Shown: piece by piece, positions 1 to 12,405 of the stretch
Numbering within the stretch: the first letter of the stretch is position 1
Layout of the letters: each line of letters opens with the position of its first letter
The notes under the pieces: generated by a model
Database searches by the model: none
Seen by the model: only the letters and a program-made list of their open reading frames with translations
What the model was told of the DNA's origin: nothing
DNA from: Diphasiastrum complanatum
Lineage: Eukaryota; Streptophyta; Lycopodiopsida; Lycopodiales; Lycopodiaceae
Assembly (NCBI GenBank): GCA_029204225.1
Contig: CM055094.1
Location: forward strand, 30,249,427-30,313,426
Length of the DNA stretch: 64,000 bases
Direction of reading: 5' to 3'
Translations under genes and position numbers: made by a program

Positions 1-26
1 ATGCCAAAGATTGTTCAAGCTCGCAG

Positions 27-28
<2 letters not shown>

Positions 29-77
<49 letters not shown>
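29..77. repeat. (GA)n microsatellite
   Basis: An uninterrupted GA dinucleotide tract of about 24 units lies at the left edge of the window. It is a simple sequence repeat. No gene is attached to it. Confidence 0.97.
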
Positions 78-79
<2 letters not shown>

Positions 80-660
80 AACTATTCAAACGCTTCTGAT
101 AATTCTGATTTTCAATGAATTAATCTGTATGAATATGAACAACTATTTATACTAAGAAATTAGATCGTCAATTGCGATCGCCATTTGGTTGGTGATCCAT
201 TGGCATCCATCCAGTCCTTGTCATTGATTGCTGATAAGTGGTAAAATTGGTCGTAAACATTCTGTCTGCATAAATGAACCAAAATTGTAGCTCTGTAGAA
301 AAGAACTAAAACAGCCACAAGCGACATTGTTGGGTTTTTGCAAAAAGGTGAAAAAGACGAAGGTGCCCTTAAATCTCATTTAGAGTTGTCCCACACTTTG
401 CTAGAGTCATTTCCTTAACATTTGAGGCTCTTTGGAAAAAGTGAAAAATGCGACTCTGCATATTTGCACGAGAATTCTAACAGGCGAAAAATGCAAAAAA
501 GGCGACACTGCATTTTTATACGAGATTTATGTCAGGCGAAAAATGCGACACTGTCGTAAACTCTGTGTAATTCTGCAGATTGTGTAAAAACACTTGTAAT
601 TCTGTAGATTGTATAAACACATGGGAAAATCCATAGAACTGGATAAACAATGGATAAAGA
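78..660. other. Non-coding flank of a copia fragment, with short direct repeats
   Basis: No coding region is supported here. The stretch follows the 3' end of the minus-strand copia pol, where a 3' LTR would be expected, but I cannot place a convincing polypurine tract or TG start. Short diverged direct repeats are visible: a 25-27 bp unit at 567-593 and 596-620, and a motif built on gcgaaaaatgcgacactg at roughly 441-552. Confidence 0.5.
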
Positions 661-2640
661 TTAAAATCGATTACTACACAATCTTCTGTGTGACTCCAAA
701 CTTAATGCTTTAGTAGAAACATCTGTTGTCATATCTTGCATTCTACAAAACTGCAATCTAACCTCTTTGTTGAGAACTTTGCTTCTAACGAAATGATACT
801 TCAGTTCAATGTGCTTACTCCTGGAATGAAATCTAGGATTGGCTGATAAAGTGATGGCACTTTGATTATTGCAAAATAATGTCATCGGAGCATATTGATT
901 CAGACCGATATCTGAGAGTAAGTTCCTCAACCAGATTACTTCCTTTGTAGCTTGAGAGGCTGCGATATACTTTGATTCAGTGGAAGATAGAGCTATCAAA
1001 GATTGCTTGCGACTGTTCCAGGAAATTGGACCATTGTTGAGGAAGAATGTAAGTAGATTTACGAGTGTCTACATCTCCTGCCCAACTCGCATCTGTGAAA
1101 CCACTGAGGAAATTGAGTTTGTCGTTGCCGACTGCTCCATAACAAATGCAAAAGTCCATAGTAGCTTGAAGATATCTCATGACTCTGATAAGAGCCTTCC
1201 AATGTGTTATACTAGGATTAGTCATAAACTAACTGAGAGAGCTGACTGCAAAAGCTATGTCTGGCCTGGTACAAATCATGACATACATAAGAGATCCTAA
1301 AATATGATGGTAAGGACATCTGCTGCTTCTCACAAATTGTTTGGGGACACTGTCCTTTGACATTTTGAGTCCTGGTTTCATTGGTGAGAGAGCTAACTTG
1401 CAATTGATCAGATTATATCTGACTAAAATGTTGTAGATGTATATTGTGTAATGTAGATCAATTTCTGTTTTTTGTCTTTGTGGATTTGTATACCAAGGAA
1501 GAAATGAGCTTCGCCCAGATTGGTCATGTCGAATTCGGAAGATAGCATTGTCTTCTCCTCTTTTATCAAATCGATACTGTTGTTGAAAAGCAATGTATCA
1601 TCCACGTATAATGTGATAATAATAAAAGACTGCTGCATTGCTTTGAAGTAAACGTTTGAATATGAAAAGCTAGGTGTATAGTCGTGATCAATGAGGAAAG
1701 TATTGATCCTTTGAAACCATGCTCGACCAGTTTGCTTCAAGCCATAAAGTGTCTTATGGAGTTTACAAACATGATTGTGCTTACCCTCGATAATATAACC
1801 TTTGGGTTGCACCATGTAAATGTCTTCTTCGATACCTCCATTGAGATATGTTGTCTGTACATCGATTTGATGTATTTTTGAATCTGCTACAGCGACAAAT
1901 GATAGCAAAAGTCGAATAGAAGAATGCTTGACTACTGGATTGAAGGTCTCAGTGCAATCGACGTTGTATACCTGAGAAAAACCTCTGGCTACTATTCATG
2001 CCTTTCTTCTGTTGATGTTTCCATCTGCATTGTACTTGACTTCAAAAATCCATTTGCAATCAACTACATTCCTACTAGCAGGTAATACGACAATTGTCCA
2101 CGTCTGGTTCTTGATAAGAGATGAATACTCTTTATCCATAGCTTCTTTCCAGAGATTTGAGTCAGGCTGACTGAGTGCCTCTTGGACAGATGTCAGTTCC
2201 TGAACAAGATATACTGCAGACTCGTCAATATACTAGTTAGGTGGTCTGCTAGTCCTTGAAGATCTTCTGAAAAATAGAGGAAGTTGATCATTTTCATCAT
2301 ACTGTAGTTGCTGAACTGAAATGTCATCATCTTCTGATTCGCCATTGATATGTTGTTTGTTGAAAGTAGATGCACTTGGACCTTCAATGGGAATAGTCAC
2401 TTGCAAACTGGAAAGCAAAGTGTTAGAAGAATCTGACAGATCGACTGCATGGGAATTGCCCTTTCCTTTGAGATCTTGAAACTGATCTTCGATGAAGATG
2501 ACATCCCGGCTAGTGAATATCTTCGACTCAATGGGATCGAACAACTTGTAGGCTTGATTTGAAGTAGTGTAGCTGATGAAAACACACTTGATACTCTGGA
2601 AGTCGAGCTTCTTCCTAAGATCACGAGGTATCTACACAAA
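661..2640 (-). pseudogene. Ty1/copia pol remnant: integrase end, RT and RNase H
   Basis: This is the 3' half of a copia polyprotein read right to left. The integrase tail with the SRDVIFIEDQF motif and an acidic linker lies near 2233-2638. RT follows (WIFEVKYNADGN near 2000-2060, YVDDTLLF near 1600). RNase H covers 661-1225, with the typical DASWAGD, SSTESKYIA and SKHIELKYHF motifs. The frame is broken into at least five pieces. One stop sits in the conserved K-A-R-L-V-A-R-G region near 2010, where CGN apparently became TGA. Gag, protease and the integrase core are missing because the fragment ends near 2640, inside integrase. In its family this protein would copy and insert the element's own RNA. 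Here it is a dead fragment. Confidence 0.9.
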
Positions 2641-4540
2641 AGCAGTCATTGGCATTGGCATTGATGAGGAGGCATCTACCATCACGGGCGTGGATAAGCT
2701 ATCTATAGCTTTCATGTAGTTGGTTGTATTTGCAGGAGTCTAGGCTTGGCACAGGTGTTGGAATTTCTATGGTGCATCTTCTCAAGTGTTGAGATCATGG
2801 GGAATCTTAGAGGGACTCACTCAGAACCATATACCTCAGTACGATCAGGGAGGCAGTGGTCTCGGGATCCCATGAGTGGTGACTCAGGGACAGGCCTGCG
2901 TTGGCATGGTGTCAGGTGGCACATAGCCAGGGAGAGCGAGCAGATGCTAGGAGCCAGGTGGAGCAGGTGATGCCTTGGAGTTTGGCTTGTCTAGCAGGAT
3001 GGTGACCAGGATCAGAGACATCAAGTGAGCATAGTATGTGGATAATGAGTCCATTGGGGTGTCACTCAGGGAGATGCTACAGTTGCTCAGGTATGACATG
3101 TCATTTGATGTATGGACGATGTTCTTCAGTTGGTGCATCATGTGTGATGACCTAGGGATGGGTCATGCCTATGGAGTGTATATGGGGTGGTAGATATCCT
3201 AAGGGCATGAAGTGCATTACAAGGTGATATAGATCTAGCATGCCCATGGTTGTCAACCAACATGGATGAAGATGGTTGCTTAGGGAGTGACAGCTGATAC
3301 TTTGGCGAGTGATCAGGTGAGCTGCATGGTTATATGCACAATTGTCTCCAGGTTGGTGTCACATGTTGTGGTGAGATAGGCTCCTTGGTGGGAGGCCTAT
3401 GTACTGGTCAAATCAGAGTTGGCAAAGTCAAGCATGGGAAGTTGAGCCTACATGGGATGTAGGAGAGGCAAATCATCATTAGTATCTCTGGGAGATGGGC
3501 GAGCTACTCAGGTATAGCCTAAGGTGAGTTTTGCGTACATTCATTCACTGAGTCCTTGGTAGACTCTTGTGCTTAGAGCATGGAGAATGGATGGGGATCA
3601 GCTTTCAGGGCTTATTGGATAGGATGTCAAGGCAAAGCGTCTTGGAGCATGGCTTTCTTTGGGAGATACATCAGAGATGAGGCTTGGAGTGCTCATTGGT
3701 TCGAGATGGTTGATCTTGGATGATGTATGAGGACATCTATGTGATATGCTTTGATGTGAGAGCATCTTGGTATAGGTGCAGGTCATGGTTGAGGACCTGA
3801 TTTGGTGACCAGTGGTGTAGCAGTGGATCTACAGATGGCACAGGTGTTGGTACGACAGGATACCACTTATGGGCAGGCCTTGGTCATGTATTTGACGTTT
3901 TACCATTCATGCTGGTTTGCATAAGTGTGTGTGGGCTTGCATGCTACCTTGTCACGAGGGTGTAGATCTGAGTCGGAGTTGTATGTAGTTGGCATTTGCT
4001 ACGTTTGAAACAAAGTAGTAATTTTACGCTCATTGACTTGTCATTATGTCTACTAGTTGTCTATCTGGTGAGGGTATAGTCTTATGGTGGCAGTAAGATT
4101 TCCTCATGTTGAGTCTCAATGTTGTACAACCAAGGACTTTTTATAACTTAACAGTGGGGCCATCTTGGCTCCTTCACCTATGTTCAAATGTTATTTGTTT
4201 GTGAGATATTCAAGTTACTATGAAAATGCAATTTTTATGCTTGTATTCCAAACTTCTACCCTCATTGCAGACTACCCAGGTACCCTTACAAAGCTGATTT
4301 CCATCTTTTTGTCATGAACTTTAAGCATATTACCTTTCGTATATGAATATGTGGGTTGTTAACTTTATGTTTAAGGCACTTAACCCAACATGGAGATAAT
4401 AGCTAAAAGCATTTAGTAGTAAAATAAGTGCAACTCCTAGGTATATTGAAACCTTTAAGATGATGTTTTGTTTCTTATATGTTATTGATTTGTGCTTGTT
4501 TATTTTTAGCTTGTTATACCTTCAATGGGAAGAATTTTTT
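2641..4540. other. Unassigned spacer, G/T-rich on the plus strand
   Basis: About 1.9 kb with many stops in all frames and only short chance ORFs. The plus strand is rich in G and T. A phrase built on ggcacaggtgttgg occurs twice (near 2744 and 3842). I recognise no domain, LTR end or RNA gene. It may be an old LTR or another decayed repeat. Confidence 0.4.
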
Positions 4541-4989
4541 CCTTCTTTTGAGCATTATGATTATGGTTCTTTGTGGAATTGGTAGCTAGATCAAAAGACC
4601 ATATTATCAAGCTCCATGCACCTTATATTAGCTCAAAAATTTTAAGGAAAAAAATTTCAATTATGGAAGTGCAGAGCTCAAATGATTATAGATATAATCA
4701 TAATATACGCATTGCAAAGCAAGGAAGGCATACGGAACAATCTTCCTTGCATTGGGAGATTCACTCAAAGTAGATAAAATCTGCCAAAACTATCGAAGAT
4801 GTGATGAATAAGTCGGAACCACGTTATTTAACAAAGAACGTATGAACACATTAGATTACTTACTAGAAAAAAAATAAAAAATTGGACATGGGAGATGCTA
4901 GAAGTTGAGAGCATCAAGAAACAAGCTGGAATCCTTACCTTAGAAACTTGTTGTAGTAGGAGAAACAATCAAAGATTAAGATTTTCTCA

Positions 4990-5440
4990 CTACTCTTATG
5001 GGAAGTCTTGTAAGATAACGTGGCATTGTGACACCTTACTATAGCTCTAGTGAATCTTGCACATGCATTGGAGTCTTAAATTGTCATTCCAAGGCTATTG
5101 TAGAAGAGATGAGAAGAAAGAAGCTTATAGAAGAGCCCAATGACTCATTACTAACATCAAGGTCAAATTTACAAGTGATAGACAAGCTAGACATATAAAT
5201 AAGAAATGGAAGCTTCAAAAGAAATAGTTCAAATGCAAATATGAATAGAATAAAGTGTCAATATTGTGGCAGCCTAGACTTATTCATAAAGTAGATTCCA
5301 AGCTTAAACATGATTGTAATAGGTAGGAAGAAGTCAACAATAAACTTGGAGATTACCAATATGATGGCTATTACTATGAAGGTTTGCTGCTGTTAGTTAT
5401 CATTGACAATGATATTGATGACAATGACCCAGTTGTTGAT
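4990..5440 (+). pseudogene. Decayed Ty1/copia gag (UBN2 type) with zinc-knuckle remnant
   Basis: No long ORF survives, but pieces in different frames line up with copia gag. At about 5104-5160 the frame reads VEEMRRKKLIEEPNDSLL, the conserved end of the UBN2 region. A one-base shift then gives VKFTSDRQARHINKKWK (5162-5215). A CX2C half of the knuckle (KCQYCG, near 5253) is followed in another frame by K-H-D-C (near 5308), which would complete CX2CX4HX4C. An acidic stretch follows. Sequence from about 4790 may be the N-terminal gag. The orientation matches the copia pol at 11.4-14.2 kb, but I cannot show they were one element. Confidence 0.55.
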
Positions 5441-6514
5441 TAAGGGACCATCCAAGTATTGGATCAAGAATAACAAAGAAATGGAGGAGTCCAGGTCCCT
5501 CAAAATGGAGCACAATTGGAAAGAATAACTGACATCCTGCAAGCGTAAGGCCAATGGGTTTCCAGAAGGGAACTAGGATGAGCTGTCACTGTTTCGAAGG
5601 CGCTGCTTCCAGCGACCGTTCCACTGATCATAGCAACTCCGTTAAGGAATAAAGTAACGCGAGTGCATTATCTCTGAGCCCACCAGGCGATGGCGAATTC
5701 CTCCTTGTAGGTCCCCAAATCAGGTTATTTCCTAAGATGAAACCACTTTCCTGGAAACGCTGGCAGCAGCAGCAGCAGCATCGCTGAAAGGAAATAAAAG
5801 TTTGTAACATTCTTTAGGAGCTTGAGACTGACCTTTGATAGATGAAAGGTAGCACTTCTAACGACATTTTCTTCAAAAAGATTCTTGAATTCCTGTAATT
5901 CCTTGGACTTAATGGATACTTTGTGACTATTATGCCCGGTTTTTTAACATCTTAAAAAGCGGAATATGAATCTACTTTTTTCAAAATCCTTGTGATGCGC
6001 TTTCCAGCCTGTGCATACGTACGACTGTCACACGACATTTTCACATTGGTTGAACACAGGCAAACTGCTTATTATGCTTCATAATGTATTTGTGAAATAA
6101 GTCAAAGTACCCATTACGCAATGGTATGTGTCGGGCAAAGGACATTCTGCTTGGTAAGGATTTCCAAAAAATTTTAGGTGAGGCCCATACCGCAATGGAA
6201 TGTGCCGACAGAGGACATTCTGCCCAGATTGGCTTTCCAAAAAAATTTAGGCTCCACCCAACACCTTCCATAATACGTAATGAGCTCATGTGGCTTTTTC
6301 TGCCCATTTTACAGACTGCTTAAAAAGCAAAATGTGCAAAAATGAATCATGCCCATGATAGGAAAAGAAAAAGTAAGATAACTCTCTCTTTTAGAGACTG
6401 ATTATGTTGTTTAGCTGAGGATTTTGTTTAATAATGGTCGTATAAAAACAAAGCCGCTGTAAGTGCATCTTGCTCAACAAGGATATTTTTTATTATGATT
6501 TTTCCAACCTTTTT
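5441..6514. other. Unassigned spacer
   Basis: No gene is supported. It holds a short (CAG)n tract at 5763-5780 and a diverged tandem duplication at 6118-6259 (separate entry). Nothing else is recognised. Confidence 0.5.
6118..6259. repeat. Diverged tandem duplication, about 70 bp x 2
   Basis: Two adjacent units (6118-6188 and 6191-6259) share the order gcaatgg.atgtg, aggacattctgc, tttccaaaaaa.tttaggt/c and end in c-c-c-a. They differ by scattered substitutions, so the duplication is old. Function unknown. Confidence 0.75.
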
Positions 6515-7962
6515 TTGATTAAGAGAATCATAAAAAGTCTTGTCTTTGGACAAAATTTGTTCACTAATGCATGTTTCATAATGCTTCTTGGTACTATCAA
6601 TCGGTGACGTCACACATAGTCAAACTTGGGTCCCAACTAGACCACAATACATCAACTCACCATGTGTGGAAGATCATTCGTCCGTCCATAATGAAATAGC
6701 GTCGCTAGTTTCTTTCTTCAGAATGGTAATAATGATGGACACATTTATCAACCAATACAAGCCACATCATGAGATAAAAATAAAGTGAGAAATACAAAAC
6801 ACTCCTAGCATAAGTTGAATTGTACTTCTCTCCATCTCTACAAAGAGAGGTATTACTTTCATTCGTCTACATACCTAGTCAGTCTACTATGTGAAAACCA
6901 TTTCTTTTATTATGGTTTGAACTCTAACTCTGTAACTTAACCTACAAACAAACTTGACCATAAGCTTGAAATTCTCACATGTGTCCCATGTAGTGGTTGA
7001 ATTATGCAAGAATTGCTATTGTGTTGAATTTGACACATACTCAATTCATGGCCTTTGCAAATCAAGAATATCTCAGAGTTTTGTGTTCCAAATTTGGTTC
7101 CGCTCTCTTGTGGATTTCTAGTGTATATATCTTGCATGGAATAATGCTAGTGTAAATTACTATTGATGCAAAAACAAGTCTTGCTTCTACTTGTTGCTTT
7201 TTGTCATTCCCTTTATGTCATAAATTGTATGACGATCTCCATGTCATAAACTGTATGTCGATCTCCAGTGTTTTTAATTTTATAATTTATGTTTCCTAGG
7301 GTTGCATATTCAAATTTTGTGTACATATTCCAAGTTTAGTGGTTGAGAACATCCATTTTGTACTATTATTTTGGAGGTGACATTTGTTGCATCTTTACAC
7401 GAAATGGACACAAATTGTGGACAATCTAATCATACTAGTGAACTTTACCAATTATGTACAATGTATGCACATGTGCCAATCAAATCTCACACAACCATCC
7501 ACATGCAAGTGCAAGGCCCACAATTCAAGGGCATCAATTCTTATCATGCACATGTGGAATCAACTCATAAGCGAGAGAATCGAGGTAAGAATAGAAATTG
7601 TGAATCAGTAGGGTACATTTCAAAAAGCATGTCAACTTGTAAAACTTGAGTTGCAGAAATGTAATACTCAATGCTAGAAAGATTATATTAAGTTATGACC
7701 TTCAAATCTCTATTTTGTTGTTATACTATCCAATAATTATTGCTCCTACTTATTGACTTAATAAAGGTATCCTTGTATAAGAAAGAGGAACATTGTATGA
7801 AGTATACTAGCTCCAATCCTTTATTGGAAATATTTAACTAGTGATATTATAAGTCATATTCTCATTTCTATATTTTGTTCAACTCTCAAATATTGATTGG
7901 CATAAATGCTACACACACATCACACATTGACGTCTTATTCCAATACAAGGTGTACATTTTTA
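6515..7962 (+). repeat. Dispersed repeat, copy A (pairs with inverted copy B at 55.8-58.4 kb)
   Basis: Nearly the whole stretch matches the reverse complement of 55790-58376. Anchors visible by eye: the block around 6614-6660 (gtcccaactagaccacaata) is found inverted near 58245, the block at 7384-7470 (gaaatggacacaaattgtgg) inverted near 56310, and the block at 7895-7955 inverted near 55800. Copy B carries about 1.2 kb of extra sequence between the partners of A 6945 and 6930. Neither copy has a convincing ORF. Class unknown: it could be a non-autonomous element or a long LTR. Confidence 0.85.
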
Positions 7963-8069
7963 AAGATTGGGACATGGCATATAAGGGAAGCTCCTTAGAT
8001 CCTACTTACAAATCACAAATCACAAACACAATGGATAACACACTATGGAGAAACCACTCAACCAAGTAG

Positions 8070-8507
8070 AAGCATCCAATTAAACTCTAGACGCCTCACC
8101 CCCAAGCCAAGGAACAAGAAGCATGAGTATAGAGTGAGAGTCTAGCAATGAATCCAAAACAATGATGAGGAGTAGGGCGAGTTTGGCCTCAATATATAGA
8201 GCCAAAAGCAACCTGGGCACATAGCCATGCATAGCCCTAAGTTCCCTATACATAGATTCACCTAGAATAGAGTCCTAAGCATGGACCAACTATTCATAGA
8301 ATTGCTATTGATAACTCTACACACGCATACACTGTCTCATACCTTGTCTAAACTCCATTTAGTGTGTTCTGGGCCTCACAAGGATATTAGTTACTTTCGA
8401 GTCATGTCCAGTATGACGTGCCATAACTAACAACTTGTTTCATTGGAGTACCGTGTATCCAAGACTAGGAGTATACAGAATCCTATGTACTGATCATGGA
8501 CATGACA
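8070..8507 (-). mobile_element. Ty3/gypsy LTR start (3' LTR of the element at 8.5-11.15 kb)
   Basis: Read on the minus strand, the sequence after the polypurine tract begins TGTCATGTCC at 8507, a canonical TG LTR start just downstream of pol. The lower boundary is not seen and is given only approximately. No second LTR copy is in the window, so target duplications cannot be checked. Confidence 0.7.
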
Positions 8508-8520
8508 TTCTTCCCTCCTT
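8508..8520 (-). other. Polypurine tract of the gypsy element
   Basis: On the minus strand the tract AAGGAGGGAAGAA sits immediately before the LTR start TGTCATG. In LTR retrotransposons this RNase H-resistant purine run primes plus-strand DNA synthesis. Its position, between the end of the chromodomain ORF and the LTR, is as expected. Confidence 0.85.
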
Positions 8521-8535
8521 AAATTGCTTCTATCC

Positions 8536-11149
8536 TTAGAAGCTAAACTTCGAGAAATTCTTCTTTGTGTTATCAACCCTCTCCCATGAATCATCATCCT
8601 CAGTACGACTCTTCCACCGAATTAAGCACTCAGAGATAGAACGATTTCTCATTTGTTTATCTCTGATTCTGAGCACTTTATCAGGTTCCAAAGGTACACT
8701 AAGCGACAAATCTTCCAAATGGGATAAATCCTCATCCGATCCAACTGTATCACCATCATGTAAACTTAATTTCAAATGACGTACATAAAACACTGGGTGT
8801 GCAGTCAATTTTCCTTGAAGATTGAGTTCATACGCCAAAGAACCAATTCTACGTACAATTCTGAAAGGTCACAATAACGGGTAGACAACTTATAATGCTT
8901 CCCTGTATGTAATGTTTTAGAATCTTTGGAATTCCTAAGATATACCCAGTCATCAACTTTAAAATCTCTTGGAGATCTCTTAAGATCGGCATAGTGCTTA
9001 TTTCTATCTTGAGCACTTCGGATACTATCCTTAGCCACTTGCAACATCTCTTGCATATCATGGAAAAAATTTAGCAACCTTCTGGATCTTAACAGACTTT
9101 GTCTCAACATTTACTGAAGATCTAGGTTGAAAACCGTACATAAGCATAAAAGCACTGTAACCTGTAGCAGAATATTTTCTACTATTATATGCAAACTCAA
9201 CCAGTGGAAGATAATCTTCCCAATGAGATTGTCTATGAGAAACATACATCCTCAAAATATCCTCATAGTTTGATTAGTCCTTTCTGTCTAGCCATCTAAT
9301 TCAGGATGATCAGAAGAACTTAAACTCAAAGACGTTTCAAGTTAATGGAATACTGCTGAGCAAAGTGACCTGTGAACTTAGGATCTCTATCACTAACAAT
9401 GTCACTCGGCAGACCATACAACCGAAATAATCTTTCAACAAAGATCTGGGCTAATTCAAAAGCCTTTATAATTGACTTGACTAGTATAAATGTAGCTAAC
9501 TTAGTTAACCGATCCACTACAACCCAAACAAAATCATTTTGTCGTTGGGTCTTTGGAAGTCCTACTACAAAATCCATAGATATACTTTTCCATTTCTTAC
9601 CAGGGATATCTAACGGATGCAACAAACCACCAGCCTTATGGTGCTCAGCCTTTGCTAGTTGACAAGGTTTGCATTTAACAACATATGACTCGACATATGA
9701 CTTGAGCTTTGGCCAATAAAATTCTCTTTTAACCAAGTCCAAAGTCCTATGTATATTGGGATGTCCTACACAGGGTATGTCATGACATTCAAACAAAATT
9801 CTATGTTTGAGCTCATCATCACCAGGTACACAAACTTTTCCATTTCGAAATAGTAGCCCATCTCAAATGGTAAACTGTTCCACAATCTTCTTATCTTTCT
9901 TAATTAGTTGAGTCCCCTGTGTTTTTGACTCAACACTGTCCACATTTCTTCTAGCCTGAACAATGTTCCAAATATGACCAAAATTGGAGTCTGATTCATA
10001 TTTTCCTCTCAGCGAAAGATATGGATCCGTAGAAATTTGGGTGAATGAAAACTCGTTCAGTTCACCTATCCAACTAAGAGCATTTGCAACTTGATTAGAG
10101 TTGTCTCTTATGTAATGGATTTCATGATCGAATTCTTGCATCAATTCAACCCATCGAGCTTTTCTCTCCCGAAGATCTTGTTGGTTACAAAAATACTTAA
10201 GAGGCTAGTGATCTGTATACACTACAAACATACTACCATACAAGTAGTGTTTCCAGGTTTTAAGTGCATGGATTACAACAAACAATTCCTTTTCCTGTGT
10301 AGTATAACGCAACTGAGGACCAGTGAATTTTTTGCTCTCAAATGCTAGTGGTCTATCCCTTTGTAATAGAACCGCTCCAACTGCAACATCACTTGCATCC
10401 CTTCTCACGACGTAAGGTAAATCTGGATTTGCAATTTGTAACATGGGAGCTGAAACAATCATTGTTTTAGGCTTCTCAAAACATTGATTCAATTTCTCGT
10501 TCCAAACAACAGGCGGCAGACGAGGTTGATTCCTCTTTTTCTTTTTATTAACAATTCCTTTTGTTATATTATTAAGTGGTGTTGCTAACTTAGCATAGTC
10601 CTCAATAAATCTCTTGAAGAAAAGTGTAAAACCTAAAAATGACTTTACTTGCCTCACAGTTCCCGGAATTGGCCACTCAATCACAATCTTGATTTTATCC
10701 TTATCAATCTTAATCCCATTTACCGTGATCTTATGACCGAGGTAAAGCAACTCTTGCTTAAAGAATTCACACTTGGACTCTTTAGCATAGAGTAACTCAC
10801 GACGGAGTTTCATCAAAATGATTTGTAAGTGTTCTATGTGTTCCACCAAGGATCTACTGTAAACGAGAATGTCGTCTAAGAATACAACCACAAACTTCCC
10901 CAAATATGGACGAAATAAATCATTCACCATTTGTTGGAACATTGCTGGCACATTCATTAATCCAAATGGCAACACTAAGAATTAATAATGACCAAAACTA
11001 GAATGAAATCCTATCTTTTGGACATCTTCTGACCTAATTCTTATTTGATGGTACCCTGTCCTGAGATCTATCTTGGTGAAATACCGAGCTCCACCCAAGC
11101 TATCTACAAGGTCAACCATCTTGGGTAATGGATACTTATTTTTTATAGT
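8536..11149 (-). pseudogene. Ty3/gypsy chromovirus pol: RT, RNase H, integrase, chromodomain
   Basis: Domains run from high to low coordinates. RT starts abruptly at IKNKYPLPK (near 11130) and continues with [13 protein letters not shown] and the catalytic FLDDILVYS (near 10880). RNase H carries RRDASDVAVGAVLLQ and TDH (10205-10440). Integrase has the HHCC finger (CHDIPCVGHP ... CKPCQ, near 9670-9795), SMDFVVGLP with the first Asp, VSDRDPKF with the second, and HPELDG then TER for the Glu region (near 9285). A chromodomain (ECLIRWKSRTEDDDSWE) ends the protein near 8560. Stops or shifts occur near 10980, at 10205-10207, near 9860, at 9288-9290 and near 8870. Gag, protease and the first part of RT are absent: the fragment stops at 11150, where LTR-like DNA begins. 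The chromodomain places it among chromoviruses, whose integrase tails target heterochromatin. Inactive. Confidence 0.93.
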
Positions 11150-11230
11150 TGTGAAGAATTGCCAAAAATTGGCAAATCTAGCTTGATCAAACACCATGTA
11201 TAGGACAAGAATCCAATGAATTATGATTGA
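11150..11230 (+). mobile_element. Truncated LTR-like start, same family as 15087
   Basis: Exactly where the gypsy RT breaks off, the plus strand reads TGTGAAGAATTGCC, then a second block, ggcaaatctagcttgatcaa. The same order (TGTGAGAAATTGCC, then ggcaaatctagcttgatcaa) occurs at 15087-15128. This suggests the left end of an unidentified LTR or repeat whose insertion or rearrangement truncated the gypsy element. Confidence 0.5.
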
Positions 11231-11405
11231 CAAGTCATAGTTCAGATTCTAGTTATACTTGATTGTTTAAAAGAAGGATTACCTGGGTGATCAAAAGATC
11301 AGTTCATATATGTATTCATATTTTATTAGCAATATCCTTGAAGAGGAAGTTATCCTTGATGGAGATTGAGTTATAGTAAGCATTTGGCAACCAGTTATAG
11401 CTCGT
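11231..11405. other. Short unassigned spacer
   Basis: No gene is recognised between the LTR-like fragment and the copia integrase remnant. Confidence 0.4.
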
Positions 11406-11759
11406 GTGTGCTTACGTATAGTCTTAAACCTATATCACGTTGGTAAACAGACTAGGAAACCATTTAAATCAAGACATCAGCATATTGCTAGAGGATTGTT
11501 AGACATTGTACATTCAGACATTTGTGGCCCGATGAAAAATCCTTCGCTGAAGGATGCAAAGTACTTTATAGCTTTTATTGATGAATTTTCTAGAAGGACT
11601 GTGGTGTACTTTATAAAGAAGAAATCAGAAGCCTTCAACTGCTTCAAAATATTCAGGGAACGTGCAAAAAAGGAGACTGGATGGACGATCAAGGCTCTAA
11701 GGTCAAACAATGATGGAGAATATATCTTTATCGAGTTCTTGCATGAAGTCTGGAACTAA
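11406..11759 (+). pseudogene. Ty1/copia integrase fragment
   Basis: A single open stretch encodes the end of the GAG-pre-integrase region (QTRKPFKSRHQH) and the first part of the integrase core. The first catalytic Asp lies in LDIVHSDICGPM, followed by FIAFIDEFSRRTVVYF. LRSNNDGEY stands where the family has LRSD-GGEY, so the second catalytic Asp appears replaced by Asn. It closely resembles the integrase at 26.5-27.1 kb on the other strand, so both may be one family. It stops at 11759, where an unrelated 0.65-kb segment intervenes before copia RT resumes. Whether this integrase and the RT downstream came from one element is uncertain. Confidence 0.85.
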
Positions 11760-12405
11760 ATACAAACAGTGCTCAACTCTCACCCTTCGTCTCTTCGATA
11801 CCTTCCTCCTAGACAAACCAGTATCCAAAAAAAAAATAGTATAAAAAATCCCCTCATCATCTGACTTCAAAATCCCTATCTATCTTTTCTGTGGAACTCA
11901 CACAGTTCCGTAACAACTCCCTTCGTAATGACCGTAATGGTCACTTTAGCTTCCCGTCAGATCCCGTAATTGTTAACTTCACGGTCTCTTTCGATCGTTT
12001 CAGCTTCTATTGCATCCCGTAGTCGTCTCGTTTACGGTCCTGCACGGTCTGTTCAGCTTCCACTGCATCCCGTAGTCTTCGCATTTATGGTCCTTCACGG
12101 TCTATTCAGCTTCCGCTGTATCCCGTAGTCATCGCATTTATGGTCCTTCATGGTCTCTTCGACTTCCCCTCATAGACCGCAAACATCATGCCTATGATTG
12201 TTTTCCGTCCATTCAACTTCTACTTGAATATGACCTATCCTAATCTTCTACTTACAACAACACTTCCTACTTCGTACAACTAACCTACTATGTCTATGCA
12301 TTTCCTAATAATCAATTACAATTCATAACTCCTAAAACACCATTACATTTACAACATACAATGATTATATGGGCCCTTGGCCCACTACATTTTACAAATG
12401 GTCCT
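11760..12405. other. Insert inside copia pol, possibly a solo LTR
   Basis: This 0.65-kb segment has no coding capacity and separates copia integrase from the copia linker/RT. It has a TATA-like run (agtataaaaaatccc, near 11838) and four 53-bp tandem units. An LTR or small non-autonomous element is the simplest reading, but I could not fix its ends or a target duplication. Confidence 0.45.
11948..12159. repeat. 53-bp tandem repeat, 4 units
   Basis: Units start at 11948, 12001, 12054 and 12107, each exactly 53 bp. Each has the order agcttc, cccgta, ggtc/tctt. The last three are very similar (cagcttcyrytgyatcccgt); the first is diverged. A degenerate partial unit follows. Equal unit length points to slippage or unequal exchange. 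Function unknown. Confidence 0.9.

Noticed and set aside
8536-11149. Integrated plant pararetrovirus (caulimovirid) copy
   Set aside because: The RT-RNase H is followed by a DDE integrase with HHCC finger and a chromodomain, which marks a Ty3/gypsy chromovirus.
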